DNA of 64,000 bases from Mesorhizobium opportunistum WSM2075 (GCF_000176035.2 NC_015675.1:1116001-1180000); one strand, 5' to 3'; shown: positions 45,655 to 55,820, numbered from the stretch's first letter. Numbers and translations are program-made. The notes: generated by a model not told the origin, from the sequence alone.

Positions 45655-46593
45655 ATGCAAGCCGCAGCCCGACGACCTCGCACCAATCATCTCGACCTGG
45701 CGCAGCGCATCCTGGATGTGGCCCGCCAGCGCGGCTTCGAGCCGGGCGCCCGCCTGCCCGAGCAGCAGATCGCCTCGCTATGCAATGTCTCGCGCACGCC
45801 GGTGCGGGCGGCACTCAGCCTGCTCGCGGAGCGGGGTGTCGTGCGCTGGCAGGCCGATACCGGCTATCATCTGGCCGTCGACCTCGCCGCGCAGCCGGCC
45901 ATATCGGCCGAGCTGCCCATTACCGAGGAAGACGAGCTTGCCGAAGCGATCCTGCGCGACCGGTCGGCGCGCAGGCTGGACCAGACGGTAACCGCCGCCG
46001 GGTTGATGCGACGGTACAGTGCCGAGAGAAAGACGGTACTAAAAGCGCTTAATAAACTGACAGAGGAGAATCTGCTGGACCGTGCGCCGGGCCAGTCCTG
46101 GCTTTTCCGCCGCACGCCTGATGATCCGGAGGCGCAAGGCGAAAGCTACGAGTTCCGCTTGCTGCTGGAGCCCGCGGCGATCCTGACACCCGGCTTCCGG
46201 CTGGATGGCGCGCGGGCGGCGGCGCTGCGCCAGGGCATGGACGCGCTGTCGGCGCTGCCGGATGCCACGTTCGATACGCGCGAGTTCCAGCGGCTGGACA
46301 TCGATTTCCATGGCATGATCGCCGAGGGCAGCGCCAACCGCTTCGTCGCCGATGCACTGGCCGATCATCTCAGGCTGCGCCGGCTGCCCGGCATCTATGC
46401 CGGCGTCAACGTGTTCAGGCTGCGGCAATCGTTGCTGGAACATTTGAACATACTCGACCATCTCGAAAGCCGGCAGTATGAGGTGGCTGCCGATCTGCTT
46501 CGCATTCACCTGCGGCTATCCCGCAACCAGCGACCGCAAGCGGCCAGCCGCGGGGCGCCCGCACTGTTCGGCATGATCAGCCGGCCGGAATGA
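45655..46593 (+). CDS. GntR-family regulator with an apparent second winged helix
   Basis: A 312-residue regulator. Residues about 12-75 are a GntR winged helix (IASLCNVSRTPVRAALSLLA). From about 98-150 there is a second helix-turn-helix-like stretch (AAGLMRRYSAERKTVLKALN, then KLTEENLLDRAPG), unusual in this family. The rest is an FCD/FadR-like helical effector domain (YEFRLLLEPAAILTPGF, DIDFHGMIAEGSANRFVADA). It heads the GT-puuA-puuB arm and faces potF, so it probably controls both arms in response to a polyamine or conjugate. Confidence 0.85.
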   Translation: MQAAARRPRTNHLDLAQRILDVARQRGFEPGARLPEQQIASLCNVSRTPVRAALSLLAERGVVRWQADTGYHLAVDLAAQPAISAELPITEEDELAEAILRDRSARRLDQTVTAAGLMRRYSAERKTVLKALNKLTEENLLDRAPGQSWLFRRTPDDPEAQGESYEFRLLLEPAAILTPGFRLDGARAAALRQGMDALSALPDATFDTREFQRLDIDFHGMIAEGSANRFVADALADHLRLRRLPGIYAGVNVFRLRQSLLEHLNILDHLESRQYEVAADLLRIHLRLSRNQRPQAASRGAPALFGMISRPE

Positions 46594-46603
46594 CGAGGAC
46601 TAA

Positions 46604-47887
46604 TTGACGCGCAAAGCCAGCCCGACCATCGCGCTGTTTCCCGAAGCAAGCTTCGGCGCCGCATTGAATTGCGTCGGTATCGCGCAGGCGTTGCGCGCCA
46701 AGGGCGCCCGGCCCGTCTTCATCTGCCATGCCGGCTTCTCCGGTGTCTTTGCCGACTATGGTTTCCAGGAATACCAGCTGCCGACCGACGAGCCGCTGAG
46801 CGACAGCGAGCGCCAGAGCTACTGGCAGGCCTTCGTGCGCCGGCACCTGCCGCATTTCCGGCTGAGCCCGATCGACCAGCTCGAAACCTATGTCGCGCCG
46901 ACATGGCAGGCGATCGTCGACACCGCTGTCAATGCCGAGGCGCCTTTGCGCCAATTGCTGGGGCGGCTGAAGCCGGATGCGATCGTGCTCGACAATGTCA
47001 TCATGTTCCCGGCCATTGCCGCCGCCGGTTGTCCATGGGTGCGTGTCGTCTCCTGCGCCGAGACGGAACTGCCGGACGCTGAAGTGCCGCCCTACCTTTC
47101 GGGAATGGGTGCCGATGACCCGCAACGCGCGGCGTTCGAGGCGCGCTATCTCGCCGCCTCGGCGCCGGCGCATGATCGGTTCAACCGTTTTCGCGTGGAT
47201 TCCGGCCTGGCACCGCTGCCGAAAGGCCTGTTCCTGGAGACGTCGCCCGATCTCAATCTGCTGCTGACGCCGGCAATCGTGCGCCGTGAGCGCGCCGCGC
47301 CGCTCGATCCGGAGCGCTTCGTCTATCTCGAAGGTTGCGTGCGTTCGGAAGGGCCGTTCGAAGTGCCGGTGTTCCCGCGCAACAAGGGGCCGCTGGTCTA
47401 TGTCAGCTTCGGCAGCCTCGGCGCCATGGATGTCGGGCTGATCGAGCGCATGCTCGCCGTCTTCGACAGGCTGCCGGCGCGCTTCATCGTCAATGTCGGC
47501 GGGTTGCGCGACGCCTATCGCGCGGTGCCGGATAATGTCTATCTCGACGCCTGGTTTCCGCAGCCCTCGGTGGTGGCGAAGTCCGACCTGTTCATCCACC
47601 ATGGCGGCAACAACAGCTTTTGCGAGGCGCTGCGCTTCGGCGTGCCGTCGCTGATCATGCCCTATTGCTGGGACGGACACGACAATGCACGCCGTGCCGA
47701 GGAGACCGGCACCGGCGACCATATCGGCCGTGACGGCTGGACCGAAGGAGTATTGGAGAGAGCCATTCTCGGCATGCTGGCCGATGACGCCATGCGCGCC
47801 CGCCTGAAGGAAAATGCAGCCCAGATGGCGCTGAAACCCGGAACGGACGTGGCCGCGCAAGCCATACTCTCCCTGATACGGACGTGA
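46604..47887 (+). CDS. MGT-type (GT1) glycosyltransferase, copy 2
   Basis: A 427-residue paralogue of the enzyme at 38744-40018. It shares the opening IALFPEASFGAALNCVGIAQ, LKPDAIVLDNVIMFPAI, VYVSFGSLGAMDVGLIERML and the donor-site FIHHGGNNSFCEALRFGVPS with WDGHDNARRAEETGTG. The start is TTG with GAGGA upstream, or nearby. Its stop overlaps the start of the puuA-like gene by three bases (GTGA), so sugar transfer and gamma-glutamylation are translationally coupled. Confidence 0.85.
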   Translation: MTRKASPTIALFPEASFGAALNCVGIAQALRAKGARPVFICHAGFSGVFADYGFQEYQLPTDEPLSDSERQSYWQAFVRRHLPHFRLSPIDQLETYVAPTWQAIVDTAVNAEAPLRQLLGRLKPDAIVLDNVIMFPAIAAAGCPWVRVVSCAETELPDAEVPPYLSGMGADDPQRAAFEARYLAASAPAHDRFNRFRVDSGLAPLPKGLFLETSPDLNLLLTPAIVRRERAAPLDPERFVYLEGCVRSEGPFEVPVFPRNKGPLVYVSFGSLGAMDVGLIERMLAVFDRLPARFIVNVGGLRDAYRAVPDNVYLDAWFPQPSVVAKSDLFIHHGGNNSFCEALRFGVPSLIMPYCWDGHDNARRAEETGTGDHIGRDGWTEGVLERAILGMLADDAMRARLKENAAQMALKPGTDVAAQAILSLIRT

Positions 47888-49263
47888 ACGAAATGCCTGA
47901 CAAGAACATGAATACCGCGACCAACGATCCCAAGGCCTGGCTGGTCCAGCACCGCATCAATGAGGTCGAATGCCTGGTGCCCGACATGAACGGCGTGCTG
48001 CGCGGCAAGGCCCTGCCGACAGCGAAGTTTCTCAAGGCCCTGGAAGACCGCGCGCTCTATCTGCCGAGCAGCGCTTTCCTGGTCAGCATCGACGGCCGCT
48101 ATTCCGGCTCGATCGACGAGGGTTTTGCCTATTCGGACCCGGACATGCGCATGGTGCCCGACGTTTCGACGCTCAGCCTGGCGCCGGGTGCCGCCGCGGG
48201 AAAGGCCTATGTCTTCGCCGACGCCTTCCACATGGACGGAAGGCCATGGATGGCCTCGCCACGCCATGTGCTGCGCGCCGTTCTCGAACTCTACCGCCAG
48301 CGCGGCTGGCGCGGGGTGGTGGCGCCGGAGCTTGAATTCTATCTCACCGCGCCCAACCCCGATCCGGACAAGCCGCTGACCGCCCCGGTCGGCAGCAATG
48401 GCCGCGCCGAGGGCGTGCAGCATCCCTATGACATGGCAGCGCTCGAGGAATTCGAGCCGGTGATCCGCCGCATCTACGATTATGCCGCGGCCGCCGGGTT
48501 GCCGCTCGACACGCTGATCCACGAATCGGGCACGGCACAGCTGGAGATCAACTTCCTGCATGGCGACGCACTGCCGTTGGCCGACAAGGTGCTTTTGTTC
48601 AAGCGGCTGACGCGGCAAGCCGCGCAGCAATGCGGCATGCACGCCACTTTCATGGCCAAGCCGATCGCCGCGCAGGCCGGCAGCTCGATGCATCTGCACA
48701 TGTCCGTCATCGACGAGGCCGGCAACACGCTGTTTGCCGGCAAGGACGATGCCGACACCGAGATGTTCGGCCATTTCATCGGCGGCCTGCAGAGATACGT
48801 GCCGGAGATCATGCCGCTGTTCGCGCCCAACGTGAATTCGTTCCGCCGCATAAGGCCGAACCACAGCGCGCCGGCCAACATCGAGTGGTCGCACGACAAC
48901 CGCTCCTGCGGCCTGCGCGTGCCGGCCGGCGGGCGCGCCGCGCGGCGGGTTGAGAACCGCTTGCCGGGTGCGGATTCAAACCCTTACCTGGCGATCGCCG
49001 GTTCGCTGCTTGCCGGCTATCTCGGCATCGAACAGAAACTCGCGCGCTCGGCCGAAGCGTCGGGCAATGCTTACAAGATCAAAAGCACGCTGCCGAAAAC
49101 CATGGAGGAGGCGCTCGATCGTTTCGAGGCCTGTGATCCGGTGCGGAAATTGCTCGGGGAGGACTTCTTCCAGACCTACCTGCGCGTCAAGAGCGTCGAA
49201 CTCGACCTGTTCCAGGGCGTGGTGACGAGCTGGGAACGCGACCACCTGCTGCTGAAGGTGTGA
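47884..49263 (+). CDS. puuA: Glutamine synthetase-like enzyme, gamma-glutamylputrescine synthetase type
   Basis: A 459-residue GS-fold ligase. VAPELEFYLTAPNP holds metal ligands, ESGTAQLEINF the substrate loop, GSSMHLHMSVID the ATP/metal site, and RSCGLRVPAGG plus VENRLPGADSNPYLAIAGSL the glutamate and ADP site. There is no Tyr adenylylation loop of GlnA-I. With PuuB next to it and a Pot-like transporter, gamma-glutamylation of a polyamine or monoamine fits. Start is GTG 47884 overlapping the previous stop, or ATG 47893. Confidence 0.88.
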   Translation: MNEMPDKNMNTATNDPKAWLVQHRINEVECLVPDMNGVLRGKALPTAKFLKALEDRALYLPSSAFLVSIDGRYSGSIDEGFAYSDPDMRMVPDVSTLSLAPGAAAGKAYVFADAFHMDGRPWMASPRHVLRAVLELYRQRGWRGVVAPELEFYLTAPNPDPDKPLTAPVGSNGRAEGVQHPYDMAALEEFEPVIRRIYDYAAAAGLPLDTLIHESGTAQLEINFLHGDALPLADKVLLFKRLTRQAAQQCGMHATFMAKPIAAQAGSSMHLHMSVIDEAGNTLFAGKDDADTEMFGHFIGGLQRYVPEIMPLFAPNVNSFRRIRPNHSAPANIEWSHDNRSCGLRVPAGGRAARRVENRLPGADSNPYLAIAGSLLAGYLGIEQKLARSAEASGNAYKIKSTLPKTMEEALDRFEACDPVRKLLGEDFFQTYLRVKSVELDLFQGVVTSWERDHLLLKV

Positions 49264-49265
49264 TC

Positions 49266-50564
49266 ATGGCATCTTCAAGGGGTTTCAATTCCGGCCTCGA
49301 TATCGGCCAATCCTATTATGTCGCCACCGCCAATTCGGCGCCGGACCATCCGGCTCTGGTCGGCGATGTCGAAGCCGATCTGGTGGTCGTCGGCGGCGGC
49401 TGCACGGGCCTGTCGGCGGCCCTTCACGCCGCCGAGCGCGGCTTGAAGGTGGTGCTGCTCGAAGGCGGCAAGATCGGCTGGGGCGCGTCTGGCCGCAATG
49501 GCGGCCAGATGATCCCCGGCCTGCGCAAGGGCGCCAAGGGGCTGGTCAAGCTCTATGGCCCCGAACGGGCGAAAGTACTGTTCGATCTCGCCTTCGAGGC
49601 CAGGAGCCTGGTGCTCGACATCATCGAGCGCCATGCCATCGACTGCGATCTCAGGCTGACCGGCCATCTGGTCGGCGCGGTCAACGGTTCCGACCTCAGG
49701 GATCTGGAAGAAGAAGCCAAGTGCCTCGACAGTGTGATGAAGTTCCGCGATGTCGAGATCCTGTCGGCTGCGGAGGCCCGGGCCAAGGTCGACACGCCCT
49801 ATCACGGCGCGATGTACGAGCCGCTCGGCGGCCACATGCATCCGCTGAACTACACGCTCGGCCTTGCCCGCGCAGCCCTGGCCGCCGGCGTCGTCATCCA
49901 TGAGAATTCGGTGGCCGTGAAGCTGGAGCGCGAACCTTCGATCCGGGTCTCGACATCGAAGGGATCGGTGCGGGCCAAGCATGTCGTGCTGGCGGGCGAT
50001 GCGCTGCTCAACGGGCTGGAGCCGCGCGTCAACAGCCGCATCATGCCTGTCGGAAACTACATCGTCGCCACCGAGCCGCTGGAAGGCGCGCGCAACGTCA
50101 TTCCGGCTAATGTCGCGGTGTCCGACACACGCTTCGTCGTCAACTATTACCGCATGTCGGCGGATGGCCGGCTGCTGTTCGGCGGCGGCGAGCGCTATAC
50201 GCCATCGCCGCCGGCCGATATTGCCGGCTTCGTGCGGCTGCACATGGAATCCACCTTCCCGCAGCTCAAGGGCTGCCGCATTGACCATGCCTGGGGCGGG
50301 CTGGTGTCGGTGACCACATCGCGACTGCCGCATGTCGGGCACTATGGCGAGGTTTATTTCGCGCACGGCTATTCCGGCAAGGGCGTCATCCTGTCGACGC
50401 TGTCGGGCAAGTTGCTCGCCGAAGCGATCACAGGTGATGCCTCTCGGCTCGATTTGTTCTCGACGCTGACGCCGATGCCGTTCCCCGGCGGCACGGCGCT
50501 GCGCGGGCCGCTCTATGTGCTGGGCATGCTGTGGTACGCGATGCGGGACCGGATCAAGCATTGA
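49266..50564 (+). CDS. puuB: FAD-dependent amine oxidase, gamma-glutamylputrescine oxidase type
   Basis: A 432-residue DAO-fold flavoenzyme. DLVVVGGGCTGLSAALHAAE (FAD-binding Gly motif near residue 40) then GWGASGRNGGQMIPGL match PuuB and OrdL proteins. The C-terminus has GLVSVTTSRLPHVG and FAHGYSGKGVILSTLSGKLL, which close over FAD. It would oxidise gamma-glutamyl-amines to aldehydes. Three bases after puuA (ATG 49266). No gamma-Glu-GABA hydrolase (PuuD) gene follows. Confidence 0.9.
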   Translation: MASSRGFNSGLDIGQSYYVATANSAPDHPALVGDVEADLVVVGGGCTGLSAALHAAERGLKVVLLEGGKIGWGASGRNGGQMIPGLRKGAKGLVKLYGPERAKVLFDLAFEARSLVLDIIERHAIDCDLRLTGHLVGAVNGSDLRDLEEEAKCLDSVMKFRDVEILSAAEARAKVDTPYHGAMYEPLGGHMHPLNYTLGLARAALAAGVVIHENSVAVKLEREPSIRVSTSKGSVRAKHVVLAGDALLNGLEPRVNSRIMPVGNYIVATEPLEGARNVIPANVAVSDTRFVVNYYRMSADGRLLFGGGERYTPSPPADIAGFVRLHMESTFPQLKGCRIDHAWGGLVSVTTSRLPHVGHYGEVYFAHGYSGKGVILSTLSGKLLAEAITGDASRLDLFSTLTPMPFPGGTALRGPLYVLGMLWYAMRDRIKH

Positions 50565-50569
50565 GGGTT

Positions 50570-50600
50570 GTGAGATGGCCGGCAGGCCAGAGGGGGGTGC
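50570..50600. repeat. Half copy of the GGCCGGCAGGCCAGAGGGGG repeat
   Basis: GATGGCCGGCAGGCCAGAGG followed by GGGGTGCTG is one arm of the palindromic repeat, without the inverted partner. It lies in the 69-base gap between puuB and the convergent iclR gene. Confidence 0.7.
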
Positions 50601-50633
50601 TGTCCCGTCGACGTTGAATGTTGGCAAGTCCTC

Positions 50634-51404
50634 TTAAACGACGAAAAAATCCTCGATGCGCTGCCTGGCCTCAAGCAGCGCCGGCAGGATTTCCCGTTCC
50701 ATCTCGGCGACAGAAAACCGCGCCGATTGCGTCGAGACGTTGATCGCCGCGACCGTGCTCCCTGAGCGGTCGCGGATGGGCACGGCGATGGAGCGCAGGC
50801 CGAGTTCCAGTTCCTCGTCGACGATGGCAAAGCCCTCGGCCTTCGCCTTGCCGATGGCCTCGGCCAGCAATTTCTTGTCGGTGATCGTCTTCGGCGTGCG
50901 TCTCTCGACGGTCGCCTGGCGGAGGAACGCGTCCAATTCCCCCGATGGCAGGCCGGCAAGCAGGATGCGTCCCATCGAGGTGCAATAGGCCGGCAGCCTG
51001 GTGCCGACATCGAGCGACACGCTGAGGATGCGGCGGCCGGGAATGCGAGCGACATAGACGACATCCGGGCCCGACAGGATCGCCGCCGAGCAGGCCTCGT
51101 TCAGCTGCGCCGCCACCGCCCGCATGATCGGCGCGGCAAAGCTCCACAGCGAGCCACCGCCGAGCCAGGTGCGGGCGACGGTCAGCAGGCGCGGCGACAG
51201 CGAGAACACGCGGCCGTCCTGGGTGGCGTAGCCGGTCGCAACCAGCGTCAGCAGGAAGCGGCGTGCGCCGGCACGGGTCAGGCCGGCCTCCTCCGCCATT
51301 TCGGTCAGCGTCATGCCCTGGGGATGACGCGCCAGGATTTCCACGACGGCAAGGCCGCGCTCGAGCGAGCCGACATGGTCACGGGAAACGGTCTCTTCGT
51401 CCAT
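50634..51404 (-). CDS. pcaR: IclR-family regulator, PcaR/PobR-like
   Basis: A 256-residue IclR protein. The N-terminal winged helix (SLERGLAVVEILARHPQGMT, then LTEMAEEAGLTRAGARRFLL) is followed by an effector domain with DVVYVARIPGRRILSVSLDV and LPAYCTSMGRILLA. The PcaR/PcaU/PobR subgroup has this pattern. I use ATG 51404, with GGAGG five bases upstream. It is divergent from pcaI, fits local control of the pca genes by beta-ketoadipate. Confidence 0.88.
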   Translation of the reverse strand: MDEETVSRDHVGSLERGLAVVEILARHPQGMTLTEMAEEAGLTRAGARRFLLTLVATGYATQDGRVFSLSPRLLTVARTWLGGGSLWSFAAPIMRAVAAQLNEACSAAILSGPDVVYVARIPGRRILSVSLDVGTRLPAYCTSMGRILLAGLPSGELDAFLRQATVERRTPKTITDKKLLAEAIGKAKAEGFAIVDEELELGLRSIAVPIRDRSGSTVAAINVSTQSARFSVAEMEREILPALLEARQRIEDFFVV

Positions 51405-51486
51405 CAGGCCTCCATGGAAGGGTCCCGCTGCCGGGATTGACTCCGCGTCTTCGACCAGCTTAAAAAGTATCACATATTAAACATAT

Positions 51487-51501
51487 GTTCGCAATACGAA
51501 C
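51487..51501. promoter_or_regulatory. Candidate PcaR operator
   Basis: GTTCG-CAATA-CGAAC is a perfect 5-bp inverted repeat 23 bases before pcaI. Known Acinetobacter/Pseudomonas PcaU/PcaR/PobR sites have the form GTTCGATAATCGCAC, so length and arm GTTCG agree. The site lies in the 120-base space shared with the iclR gene. Confidence 0.55.
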
Positions 51502-51524
51502 TTTTTGTACGCGGAGCCGATGCG

Positions 51525-52382
51525 ATGGTCAAGTTCCTGCCGCTCAAACAGGCCGTTGCTGAGAACCTCAACAATGGCGATTCCGTCGCCTTCGAGGGTT
51601 TCACCCATCTGATCCCGACGGCGGCGGCGCACGAGGCGATCCGCCAGGGATTTCGCGACCTGACCCTGATCCGCATGACGCCGGACCTGATCTACGACCA
51701 GATGATCGGCATGGGCATGGCGAAGAAGATCATCTTCTCCTATGTCGGCAATCCCGGCGTCGGTCTGCTCCGGCGCGCCCGTGACGCCATCGAGAACGGC
51801 TTCCCCCGGCCGATCGAGGTCGAGGAGCACAGCCATGCCGGCATGGCCAATGCCTATGAGGCGGGTGCTGCCGGTCTGCCCTGCGCGGTGTTCCGCGGCT
51901 ATCGCGGCGCGGGCCTTGCGGCGGTCAACCCGAACATCAAATCGGTCACGTGCCCGTTCACAGGCGAGGTGCTGGCCGCCGTTCCCTCGATCCGGCCCGA
52001 CGTCACCTTCATCCATGCGCAGAAGGCCGACAGGAAAGGCAATGTGCTGGTCGAGGGCATTATCGGCATCCAGAAGGAAGCCGTGCTGGCGGCCAGACGC
52101 GCCGTGGTGACGGTCGAGGAGGTGGTGGACAATTTCGACGACCTGCACCCCAATCTGACCGTGCTGCCGCGCTGGACCATCGCGGCGATTTCCGTCGTGC
52201 CCGGCGGCTCGCATCCGTCCTACGCGCATGGCTATTATGGGCGCGACAATGCCGCCTATCTCGAATGGGACGAGATCGCCGCCGATCGGGAAAAGTTCCA
52301 GGCCTGGATGCAGGCGAACGTCATCGAAAAGAGCGCGGACGATTTTGCTGGTCGTGTCGAGCATCTGAGGAAAGCGGCATGA
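51525..52382 (+). CDS. pcaI: 3-oxoadipate CoA-transferase, alpha subunit
   Basis: A 285-residue CoA-transferase alpha subunit (long alphaproteobacterial form). VAFEGFTHLIPTAAAHEAIR carries the opening, VGNPGVGLLRRARD follows, and GYYGRDNAAYLEWDEIAADR closes it. It transfers CoA from succinyl-CoA to 3-oxoadipate with PcaJ. Its stop overlaps the pcaJ ATG (ATGA). Confidence 0.9.
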   Translation: MVKFLPLKQAVAENLNNGDSVAFEGFTHLIPTAAAHEAIRQGFRDLTLIRMTPDLIYDQMIGMGMAKKIIFSYVGNPGVGLLRRARDAIENGFPRPIEVEEHSHAGMANAYEAGAAGLPCAVFRGYRGAGLAAVNPNIKSVTCPFTGEVLAAVPSIRPDVTFIHAQKADRKGNVLVEGIIGIQKEAVLAARRAVVTVEEVVDNFDDLHPNLTVLPRWTIAAISVVPGGSHPSYAHGYYGRDNAAYLEWDEIAADREKFQAWMQANVIEKSADDFAGRVEHLRKAA

Positions 52383-53185
52383 GCGACGCTCCATTGGGCT
52401 TGGGCTTCACCCCCAACGAGATGATGACCATTGCCGCCAGCCGTGCGCTCACAAATGACGATGTCTGCTTCGTCGGCATCGGTGCGCCGTCCGCCGCCTG
52501 CAATGTGGCGCGGCTGACGCATGCGCCCGACATCACGCTGATCTACGAAAGCGGCACGATCGGCACCGCGCCCGATTTGCTGCCGCTGTCGATCGGCGAT
52601 GGCGAGTTGTGCGAGACCGCGGTCACCACGGTCGCGGTGCCGGAGATGTTCCGCTACTGGCTGCAGGGCGGCCGCATCTCGATCGGCTTCCTCGGTGCGG
52701 CGCAGCTCGACAAGTTCGGCAACATCAACACCACCGTCATCGGCGATTATTTCCACCCGAAGACCCGGCTGCCCGGCGGCGGCGGCGCACCGGAGATCGC
52801 GACCTCGTCGAAGGAGATCTACATCACCATGGCGCAGAGCAAGCGCGGCATGGTCGAGAAGATCGACTTCTTCACTTCCTTCGGCCATGGCGAGGGCGGC
52901 GATCATCGCAAGCGTCTCGGCATCGACACGGCTGGGCCAACCTTGCTGATCACCGATCTCGCGATCTGGAAGCCGGATCCGCTGACCAAGGAATTCACGG
53001 TCGTGTCGCTGCATCCGGGTGTCTCGCGCCAGCAGGTGCAGGAGAGCTGTGGCTGGGTGGTTAAGTTCGCCGAGGCGCTTGACGAAACCCCGCCGCCAAG
53101 TGAACTCGAACTCAAGACATTGCGCGACCTGCAGGCCCGCACCAAGGCGGCGCATGAAGGAACCGGAAAAACAAAGGCTGCATGA
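52379..53185 (+). CDS. pcaJ: 3-oxoadipate CoA-transferase, beta subunit
   Basis: A 268-residue CoA-transferase beta subunit. LIYESGTIGTAPDLLPLSIG carries the catalytic Glu in the E-S-G motif, followed by FLGAAQLDKFGNINTTVIGD and LPGGGGAPEIATSSKEI. The frame is open upstream across pcaI, which is shadow. Downstream pcaF starts after one base. Confidence 0.92.
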   Translation: MSDAPLGLGFTPNEMMTIAASRALTNDDVCFVGIGAPSAACNVARLTHAPDITLIYESGTIGTAPDLLPLSIGDGELCETAVTTVAVPEMFRYWLQGGRISIGFLGAAQLDKFGNINTTVIGDYFHPKTRLPGGGGAPEIATSSKEIYITMAQSKRGMVEKIDFFTSFGHGEGGDHRKRLGIDTAGPTLLITDLAIWKPDPLTKEFTVVSLHPGVSRQQVQESCGWVVKFAEALDETPPPSELELKTLRDLQARTKAAHEGTGKTKAA

Positions 53186-53186
53186 C

Positions 53187-54392
<1,206 letters not shown>

Positions 54393-54446
54393 CCGCAGGT
54401 TTCTCGGCTGGCCAGGATCAAGACCGGATTGGGCACGCCATCAAAT

Positions 54447-54464
54447 TTGACCATGTGGACAAAA
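54447..54464. promoter_or_regulatory. 18-bp dyad upstream of the BMP transporter operon
   Basis: TTTGACCATGTGGACAAA is symmetric as TTTG-n-CCA-nn-TGG-n-CAAA, 80 bases before the binding-protein ATG and 55 after pcaF. Dyads of this type are common operators of GntR regulators. No regulator gene is adjacent. Confidence 0.45.
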
Positions 54465-54543
54465 GTCCGGACCCGTTCCATAGTTCCCCGTCTGATTTTT
54501 AGAACAGCCGGCTCGACACGGCTGTCGAACAGAGGGGACTGCA

Positions 54544-55575
54544 ATGGATAACCGGAAGAACAAATCTCATTCCGCCCGCGAAGGTCTGTCGCGACGCAAT
54601 GTGCTTGAGCTCGGCGCGCTTGGCCTGGCCGCGGCCATGCTGCCGGGTGCCGCCTTCGCCAAGGACAAAAAACTGAAGGTGGCGGCGATCTTCGCCACGC
54701 CGATCGAGGAGCCGTGGGACAACCAGATCCACGTCGCCCTGCAGAAGGCCGAGAAGGAACTCGGCATCGAATACAAATGGTCCGAGAAAGTGCAGACCGC
54801 CGATTTCAGCCGCGTCATGCGCGAATATGCGCAAGGCGGCTATCAGCTGGTGCTGGGCGATGCCTTCGCCGCCGAGCGTGAATCGCGGCGCACCGCCAAG
54901 CAATTCCCGAAGACCGCCTGGCTGTTCGGCTCGGGCGCCGGCCCCGCCGATCCCAATTTCGGCGTCTTCGACAACTGGATCCACGAGCCGGCCTATCTGT
55001 CAGGCATGATCGCCGGCAAGATGTCGAAGTCGGGTACCATCGGCGCCGTCGCGGCGATGGGCATCCCGGAGGTGAACCGGCTGGTCAACGCCTTCTTCGC
55101 CGGCGCCAAGGAGGTCAATCCGAACATCAAGAAGAAGGTCGCCTTCATCGGTTCCTTCTTCGATCCACCCAAGGCCAAGGAAGCCGCTGTCGCGCAGATC
55201 GATGCCGGCGCCGACGTCATCTACGCCGAGCGCTTCGGTGTCATCGAAGCGGCGGTGGAGAAGAAGGTGTTCGCCATCTCCAACATGTCCGACCAGTCGA
55301 GCCTCGGCCCAGACACGGTCATCACCGGCCCGGTCTGGGACATGTATCCGACGGTCGAACAGGCGATCAAGCTGGTCAAGGCCGGCGTCTTCACCGCGCA
55401 GGACTATGGCGACTTCTCGCGGATGGCCAAGGGTGGATCGTTCCTGGCGCCGTATCACAAGTTCGACAAGACGCTGCCGGCCGACGTGAAGGATCTGGTC
55501 GAGAAGAAGAAGGCCGAGATCCTCGAAGGCAATTTCCGGGTGGATGTCGACGAGAACACACCGGTTTCGGATTGA
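54544..55575 (+). CDS. BMP-family ABC transporter substrate-binding protein
   Basis: A 343-residue periplasmic BMP (basic membrane protein) lipoprotein-like binder. The N-terminus has a twin-Arg-like SRRNVLELGALGLAAAMLPG and cleavage after AAFA. KVAAIFATPIEEPWDNQIHV, YLSGMIAGKMSKSGTIGAVA and VIYAERFGVIEAAVEKKVFA are family features. Such proteins bind nucleosides or nitrogen heterocycles. It is followed by a palindromic repeat and then the ATPase gene. Confidence 0.9.
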   Translation: MDNRKNKSHSAREGLSRRNVLELGALGLAAAMLPGAAFAKDKKLKVAAIFATPIEEPWDNQIHVALQKAEKELGIEYKWSEKVQTADFSRVMREYAQGGYQLVLGDAFAAERESRRTAKQFPKTAWLFGSGAGPADPNFGVFDNWIHEPAYLSGMIAGKMSKSGTIGAVAAMGIPEVNRLVNAFFAGAKEVNPNIKKKVAFIGSFFDPPKAKEAAVAQIDAGADVIYAERFGVIEAAVEKKVFAISNMSDQSSLGPDTVITGPVWDMYPTVEQAIKLVKAGVFTAQDYGDFSRMAKGGSFLAPYHKFDKTLPADVKDLVEKKKAEILEGNFRVDVDENTPVSD

Positions 55576-55600
55576 GTTCTGGTCTTTAGGGGTTGGTGCT

Positions 55601-55765
55601 AGGCGCCCCCCTCTGTCCTGCCGGACATCTCCCCCTCAAGGGGGGAGATTGGCAGCTTTGTCGGCGGCACCCTTATTCGGCGTGGAAAATTGGCGAAGCC
55701 GAAAGTGACATCCGATCTCCCCCCTTGAGGGGGAGATGGCCGGCAGGCCAGAGGGGGGCGCCTCG
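55601..55765. repeat. Rhizobial palindromic repeat, full copy
   Basis: GGCGCCCCCCTCTGTCCTGC at the left and GGCAGGCCAGAGGGGGGCGC at the right are the outer arms, with CTCCCCCTCAAGGGGGGAG and CCCCCCTTGAGGGGGAG hairpins inside. It fills most of the 245-base gap between the BMP binding-protein and ATPase genes. The intact CCCTCAAGGG here is the same site that the IS duplicated elsewhere. Confidence 0.85.
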
Positions 55766-55820
55766 CGCATCCCCATCAATCAAAGCTGGATCACAAAGCC
55801 AAGTCTGATCAGGAGTATCC

